Below are positions 22,409 to 27,054 of a stretch of DNA of 27,054 bases, in pieces; positions within the stretch are counted from its first letter, which is position 1, and each line of letters begins with the position of its first letter. The position numbers were made by a program, and so were the translations under genes. The DNA is taken from positions 1 through 27,054 of the forward strand of contig JBDRGO010000010.1 of assembly GCA_043817715.1 (NCBI GenBank), in the 5' to 3' direction. Origin of the DNA: JAFGBZ01 sp043817715 (GTDB lineage: Archaea; Iainarchaeota; Iainarchaeia; Iainarchaeales; JAFGBZ01). The notes beneath the pieces were generated by a model. That model was given only the letters and a program-made list of their open reading frames with translations, had not been told where the DNA came from and made no database searches.

Positions 22409-25400
22409 TTGGGGTTTGCTGACAGCATTAAGGGTGTTTGGAATTCATTGAATGACAAATGGTATGGTTTTTTGGATGCATTGGATGCAAAAAAAATTCC
22501 TGTGTATTCGGTAATTGATCCTATTGATAAAGTTGTTCCAAGCCTTGCTGTTTTTCTTGGCTTATTTATTGTAATTCTTCTTGGAATTGTTTTTCTGGTA
22601 TTTTTTTCCGGCCCTGGGCTTGTTTCAGTTGAATTCAGTGTTGTTGATTCTGATGGAAACCCGATTGAAGGGGCATTAATTGTTTTGGAGCAGGAAGCAA
22701 TTGAAGAAAAAGGTTTTGCGGGACTGGAAAAAGAATTAATTTCTGATAAAGAAGGCATGGCTTCAGAAATGCTTTTTCCTTCAGAAGTAAGCGTAACTGT
22801 TTCAAAGAAAGGATTCAATTCTTTAAAGGAAACTTTTTATCTGGATGAAGGGGAAAGGTTTTTTGAATTAGTATTGGAGGCAGAAGGCCCTGCATTGGAT
22901 AAGGTGCAGATTTATTTAAAGGATTCTGAAACAAGGGCAACAATTTCAAAAGAGGTCGGACTTTCCTTTAAATGCTCTAAAGGAACTGCGCCAAGGGAAA
23001 AAAAAGTTTACAATGGCTCTTATTCTGTCCTTGTCCCTGAAGGCTGTGGTGAATTGTTTGTTTCAACTTCAAGCGAGTATTATTACCCTAAAACAGATGT
23101 TGCTTTGAGTTCAGCGCTTGAAACAATTTATCTTGATTTGAATGAAAAAGAAACCCCTGACAACACAGCCAGTTTGGCTTCATTGAAAGTTGTTGTTTCT
23201 GATTTAAGCGGAAATTTTGTTTCAGATGCATTGGTTTCCTTATCAGAGCAGGTCAATGGCCTGCCTGGAAGAAGTGTTGCTTCAGGCTCTACCGATACTT
23301 CTGGAGTGAAGCTTTTCTCTGATTTGGCTGCAAACAAAACTTATTCTGTTGACGTATACCATGCAGAATCAGGGGCAAGAAATTCAAAATCAATTTTTTT
23401 AGGAGAGGATGCATTTGAAACAATTTCATTTGAACTGGATTTAACTGCCCCAAAAAAATACATTTACCTGAAATTTGTTGATTTTAATTCATCTGCAGTT
23501 GATGAAGTAAAAGTGCATGTTTTTCAAAACAAGCAGAAAGTAATTTCTGATTTATCCAATGAATCAGGGGAAGTTAAAATTGCATGGAATGGAACTGATG
23601 CCAATTTAGGGGTTCTGGCTGAAAAGCAGGGATTTATTTCAAAAGTAATTGCGCCAATTGAATTAAAGTTTGAAAATGAATCCTATCAGGAAACTCATCT
23701 TATTGCATCTGATGAAAATAATTCAGGAAATGCATTGGTTAAGGTATATGAAGATCCAACGCAGGGAGAAAATACTGTTCCTGGAGCAATGGTTTATTTG
23801 TTTGATTCATCAATTGAATTTGCGCCTTATGGCTTTGCCCAGTCAGATGATTCAGGAAAGGCATTTTTTGAATCTCTTCCTTTAAATGATTATTATGCCT
23901 TGGCTGTATTCACTGATGTTTCAGGCAAAAGCAGTGAAAAAGAACTGAAGAAAGGAGAAACAACTGAGTTCATTGTTTATCTGGATAATAAGGCAGAGGT
24001 TTCCCTGATTTTTTTAATTGAAGATGTTTACGAGGTTGCTGTAGGGGATGCGGTAATTGATTTGTTTGATGCCTCTTTAAATGAAACAATTGAACAGCTT
24101 GAAACTGATTCAAGCGGTTTAAGCGAGGAAATTTCTTTGCCTGTCGGAAGCTATTATGTTAATGTTTCAAAAGAAGGATTTATGGATTCAGTAAGATTAT
24201 TGCCTGATTATGCAGGAAACCAGAATTATACTGAAATAATCAAATTGTATCCAAATGGATTTGTGGACAGACCTGAACTGTTTTTTGAAGGATATTATTC
24301 TGCAAAAAATATAGGAAATTATTTGGATGGATTAATTGAAAAAAACAAATCATATTACGGAATTTTTTCTTTTGTAATTCCTGAAAATGAATATGCTTCC
24401 CAGATGGCGCATTTCAGGATAGACCAGGACCAGTTCCTTACTGCTGAAGAATCAGAAGTGATTTTAACCAAAATATCTGCTTCTGGTTCAGGAGTAAGCT
24501 ATGTGTTTGATTCATTTGATTCAAGTGATTTGTTCAAGACTTCAGGGGCCTCTTCAGGGCATGAATTCAAGTCAGCCAATGTAAAATACTCTGTTTCAGG
24601 AAAAGTTTATTCAATTTCAACAAAGTTTTTTGTCCGTTCAAGGGCGCATGAAGGATTGCCCAAGGTTCCGTTGTTCCATAAAACAAAGGTTTTCTCAGAG
24701 CCGGAAGAAGAATCAGAATTAAAAAAAGAGGAATTCCTGATTGCTTCATGCGATTCCTGCACTGCGGAAAGATTCACTTATTCATTCATGCTTGATGGAG
24801 AAAATTTTTCCCCTGAATCATCAATCAAGCCTGCCTTGCTTGTCGGAAGAGAGCATGCTCTGGGTTTCAGTATAATGAATGAAACTGGTGCTGACCAGGA
24901 AAATCTGAATTTAATTATTGTTAATGGAAATAATGGATTGGGGTTTTCTGAAGGAGATGAAAACTCGGTTCTGGATTTAAGCGAAACCGAATTTTATGTA
25001 GGCGATTTAGGGGAAGAGGAAATATTTTCAGATGAATTGAATATAATTCCTTTAATTGATTCTGATTTAACTGATGTAATGCTTGATTTGGATTCATCCT
25101 GGCATGCAACTGATTTCAAGGTAATTTCATTCAAGGTTCTGCCTGAACAGGAGCTTGCTTTAATTGTTGACCAATCAGAATTCGGATTGAGGGACAGGCA
25201 GTTAAGCTATTATCTGTCGGGAAAAGTCCATGCAGGAGGATTAGGCGCGCCAATAAAAAACGTGGCAATTTCCTTTACCCACACTCCAGTTGATTCAGGA
25301 ACTGAACTTCATGAATCAGCTTTAACTGATGAAAACGGGTTTTTTGAAATAACAATTAACCAGCCATTGTTTTCCCCTGCTCCCTTAATTGTTTCAGCCG

Positions 25401-27054
25401 AAGCAGCAGGATACCAGGATGCAGAAGTTGAAGTGCCTGTAAAGTCAGGGGAAAGTTTCCCTGAAACAGGTTTGCCTGAATGCATTGATATAATCCCTGA
25501 ATCAGGGGAAATTCATTTGACAAAGCTTGATTTTGCAAAAGGATTCACTTTAACCAATAACTGTGAGCAGAAAGCAGAGGCAAGGCTTTCAACTGTAAGC
25601 ACAAGCGACTTGAAAATTTCTTTGAATGAATCTCCTGCAGAATTTATTGAAGGACAGCATTTCTTTTTAGAGCCAGGCGAAGAAAAAAAAATAATTATTC
25701 AGCCGAATATTTTTTTGGGAATTCATCCGATTAACCTTGAATTGATTTTAAAAAATCCTGAAACCGAGGATTTGCTTTTTACCGAATCATGGACTGTATT
25801 TATTGACCCTTATGGAGAAGACAATTTTGATTTAATCGGAAGAAGCGATTACCGCCAGAGATATGAATTCAGCTTATTCAATTCAATTGATGAATTAAGG
25901 GCAAATTACAAATATGGGTTTCCTGATTATCTTTCAACCAACTGCAATTACCTGAATTTAAATGAATGCCCTCCATGGGCGCTGATTTTCAAGCCGAATG
26001 GAAAATCATTCACTCAAGGAAATTTAACTGATTATGAGGAATTCACTAAAGTAATACCTGTTTACAACAAGGTTTTCTTTGAACAGGCATGGCCGGGAAT
26101 TGGATTGGATGCAGAAAGAACCGGAATTCTTGCAGATGCAACAAAAAATAAAAATCCTTTCAGTTCATTTTTATCCCTTGACAATGAGTTACAGGAATTT
26201 TCATTAATTAAAATCGGAATCAATGGAATTGATTTGCAGGATGCAGAAGGAATTGAACAGGAAATAACTGAATTAAAATTAAAATTAACAGTAAATGAAG
26301 ACTCTGGTTTGAATGGATTTGATTTATACCATTACCTGAATATTTCCTGGAGTGAAGAAGAGCCAAGTTCAATTCCATTGGAATTAACTCCTGGTTTTGG
26401 GCAGGTTCCTGATGACTTAATTTATTCTTATAAAAACAGTTCAGAAGAAGCATATTCACATACAGGAATTAATTCAGAAGGAAAAACTATTTTACTTGAT
26501 TTATTGGCTGAATCAGGAATTTCAGTTAAAGGAATTTATTCATTTGCATTGATTCCAACCCATGGAAGCATGGAATTCTTTTCAGCAGATTCCTCAATTC
26601 TGCCTGTGTGTTTGATTCTTAATGGAAAAGAATATTGCGGAAAAGAAGGTTGGAAAGAAATAACAGGAGACTGTTACATGGATGCAAGTGGTTCTGGAAG
26701 AAGCTTTGCAAACCCTGAAGACCCTGCTGATGGAAGCCTTTACTGGGGGCAATATGATTCAGTGCAGGATTTAAGGGATGCATGGAAGCCTTACTGTGGC
26801 TACTGTTGTGCTTTTGAAGGATGCCCTTCAGAAGAAGAAAACCCTGACTTATTTTGTTATGGAGATGCAAGAAAATTTTATTATAATCCGGATGGTTCAT
26901 TAAAAGAAGGATTATTTTATGTTGATAGTTGTCTTCCATTTTTTGCAGACTGTTCAAATGAACCAAGAGTTGACTGGACTCCTTTTGTAAAAATCGCAGG
27001 AACTCCTGAAGCATTCAATCCGATTAAGCAGGAAATGGCTGAATCATGCATTCC
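22409..27054 (+). CDS. Large membrane-anchored surface protein with many carboxypeptidase-regulatory-like domains (3' end beyond the window)
   Basis: Open frame of at least 1548 codons with no stop to the window end; an upstream in-frame TAG is at 22376. TTG 22409 is chosen because GGGTG lies seven bases before it. A short N-terminal part (DKWYGFLDALDAKKIPVYSVIDPIDK) is followed by one membrane helix at ~residues 43-66 (PSLAVFLGLFIVILLGIVFL), so the N-terminus is probably inside and the rest outside. The exterior has repeated ~85-residue beta domains of the type 'V.D.DGNP..GA.V.L....G...TD..G......' (about six seen, e.g. VVDSDGNPIEGALIVLE, VVSDLSGNFVSDALVSLSE, GKVHAGGLGAPIKNVAISF), an unrecognised middle region, and a Cys-rich stretch near the end (YCGYCCAFEGCPSEEENPDLFCYG). 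No catalytic motif is seen. Probably a cell-surface structural or adhesive protein; it is not obviously homologous to the giant propeller protein. Confidence 0.82.
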   Translation, partial: MGFADSIKGVWNSLNDKWYGFLDALDAKKIPVYSVIDPIDKVVPSLAVFLGLFIVILLGIVFLVFFSGPGLVSVEFSVVDSDGNPIEGALIVLEQEAIEEKGFAGLEKELISDKEGMASEMLFPSEVSVTVSKKGFNSLKETFYLDEGERFFELVLEAEGPALDKVQIYLKDSETRATISKEVGLSFKCSKGTAPREKKVYNGSYSVLVPEGCGELFVSTSSEYYYPKTDVALSSALETIYLDLNEKETPDNTASLASLKVVVSDLSGNFVSDALVSLSEQVNGLPGRSVASGSTDTSGVKLFSDLAANKTYSVDVYHAESGARNSKSIFLGEDAFETISFELDLTAPKKYIYLKFVDFNSSAVDEVKVHVFQNKQKVISDLSNESGEVKIAWNGTDANLGVLAEKQGFISKVIAPIELKFENESYQETHLIASDENNSGNALVKVYEDPTQGENTVPGAMVYLFDSSIEFAPYGFAQSDDSGKAFFESLPLNDYYALAVFTDVSGKSSEKELKKGETTEFIVYLDNKAEVSLIFLIEDVYEVAVGDAVIDLFDASLNETIEQLETDSSGLSEEISLPVGSYYVNVSKEGFMDSVRLLPDYAGNQNYTEIIKLYPNGFVDRPELFFEGYYSAKNIGNYLDGLIEKNKSYYGIFSFVIPENEYASQMAHFRIDQDQFLTAEESEVILTKISASGSGVSYVFDSFDSSDLFKTSGASSGHEFKSANVKYSVSGKVYSISTKFFVRSRAHEGLPKVPLFHKTKVFSEPEEESELKKEEFLIASCDSCTAERFTYSFMLDGENFSPESSIKPALLVGREHALGFSIMNETGADQENLNLIIVNGNNGLGFSEGDENSVLDLSETEFYVGDLGEEEIFSDELNIIPLIDSDLTDVMLDLDSSWHATDFKVISFKVLPEQELALIVDQSEFGLRDRQLSYYLSGKVHAGGLGAPIKNVAISFTHTPVDSGTELHESALTDENGFFEITINQPLFSPAPLIVSAEAAGYQDAEVEVPVKSGESFPETGLPECIDIIPESGEIHLTKLDFAKGFTLTNNCEQKAEARLSTVSTSDLKISLNESPAEFIEGQHFFLEPGEEKKIIIQPNIFLGIHPINLELILKNPETEDLLFTESWTVFIDPYGEDNFDLIGRSDYRQRYEFSLFNSIDELRANYKYGFPDYLSTNCNYLNLNECPPWALIFKPNGKSFTQGNLTDYEEFTKVIPVYNKVFFEQAWPGIGLDAERTGILADATKNKNPFSSFLSLDNELQEFSLIKIGINGIDLQDAEGIEQEITELKLKLTVNEDSGLNGFDLYHYLNISWSEEEPSSIPLELTPGFGQVPDDLIYSYKNSSEEAYSHTGINSEGKTILLDLLAESGISVKGIYSFALIPTHGSMEFFSADSSILPVCLILNGKEYCGKEGWKEITGDCYMDASGSGRSFANPEDPADGSLYWGQYDSVQDLRDAWKPYCGYCCAFEGCPSEEENPDLFCYGDARKFYYNPDGSLKEGLFYVDSCLPFFADCSNEPRVDWTPFVKIAGTPEAFNPIKQEMAESCI

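Noticed and set aside
22375..27014. Minus-strand open frames across 22.4-27 kb (for example 22375-22818, 26619-27014)
   Set aside because: They are shadows of the long plus-strand surface-protein frame, which runs unbroken from 22379 to the window end.

Overview
The window is about 27 kb of AT-rich DNA from an archaeon. The archaeal signs are a fused CoaBC of archaeal type (PAMH motif), a cupin-type phosphoglucose isomerase, an NFACT/RqcH homologue, TATA-like boxes about 25-28 bp upstream of apparently leaderless starts, and ribosome-binding sites of the form GTGA or GGTG that match the archaeal 16S 3' end. The very large Ig-like, FG-GAP and carboxypeptidase-regulatory-like surface proteins, together with a bacterial-type (class I) GAPDH, fit a DPANN-like lineage such as Diapherotrites or a relative. 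That placement is inference; no rRNA or marker set is present.

Layout. Bases 1-3.4 kb: the 5' end of an rqcH-like gene (minus strand), coaBC, then two small divergent genes (a winged-helix regulator and an 83-aa protein) that exactly fill the space between two perfect 24-bp direct repeats. A LAGLIDADG homing endonuclease follows, and its last 12 bases are the first 12 bases of a tRNA-Leu(CAG). A GC-rich cluster of hairpins lies behind the tRNA. Bases 3.5-7.9 kb are metabolic: a PNPOx-like flavin protein, a small basic protein, pgk, cupin pgi, a 161-aa unknown, and class I gap. Bases 8.0-18.9 kb (minus strand) hold a two-gene surface operon. A 2765-aa secreted protein has three ~560-residue modules, each with a complete seven-bladed FG-GAP propeller set inside a split Ig-like domain. 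It is joined by an ATGA overlap to an 869-aa protein with a signal peptide and three C-terminal membrane segments. Bases 19.0-20.9 kb: a PfkB-family kinase and a coiled-coil/transglutaminase-like protein whose expected catalytic Cys is Asp. Bases 20.9-21.7 kb: an 814-bp stretch without a credible gene that carries three copies of a 17-bp motif. Bases 21.7-27.05 kb: an RBBP9-like hydrolase, then the first ~1548 residues of another membrane-anchored surface protein that runs off the window.

How the genes fit together. Pgi, Gap, Pgk and possibly the PfkB kinase suggest a glycolysis/gluconeogenesis neighbourhood, although the genes lie on both strands and are not one operon. The giant exoprotein and the 869-aa membrane protein probably work together at the cell surface, the second being a plausible anchor or partner. 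The 1.5-3.5 kb region looks like a hotspot for small insertions between coaBC and tRNA-Leu. The most unusual items are the direct-repeat-bounded two-gene cassette, the endonuclease/tRNA overlap, and the nested propeller-in-Ig architecture.
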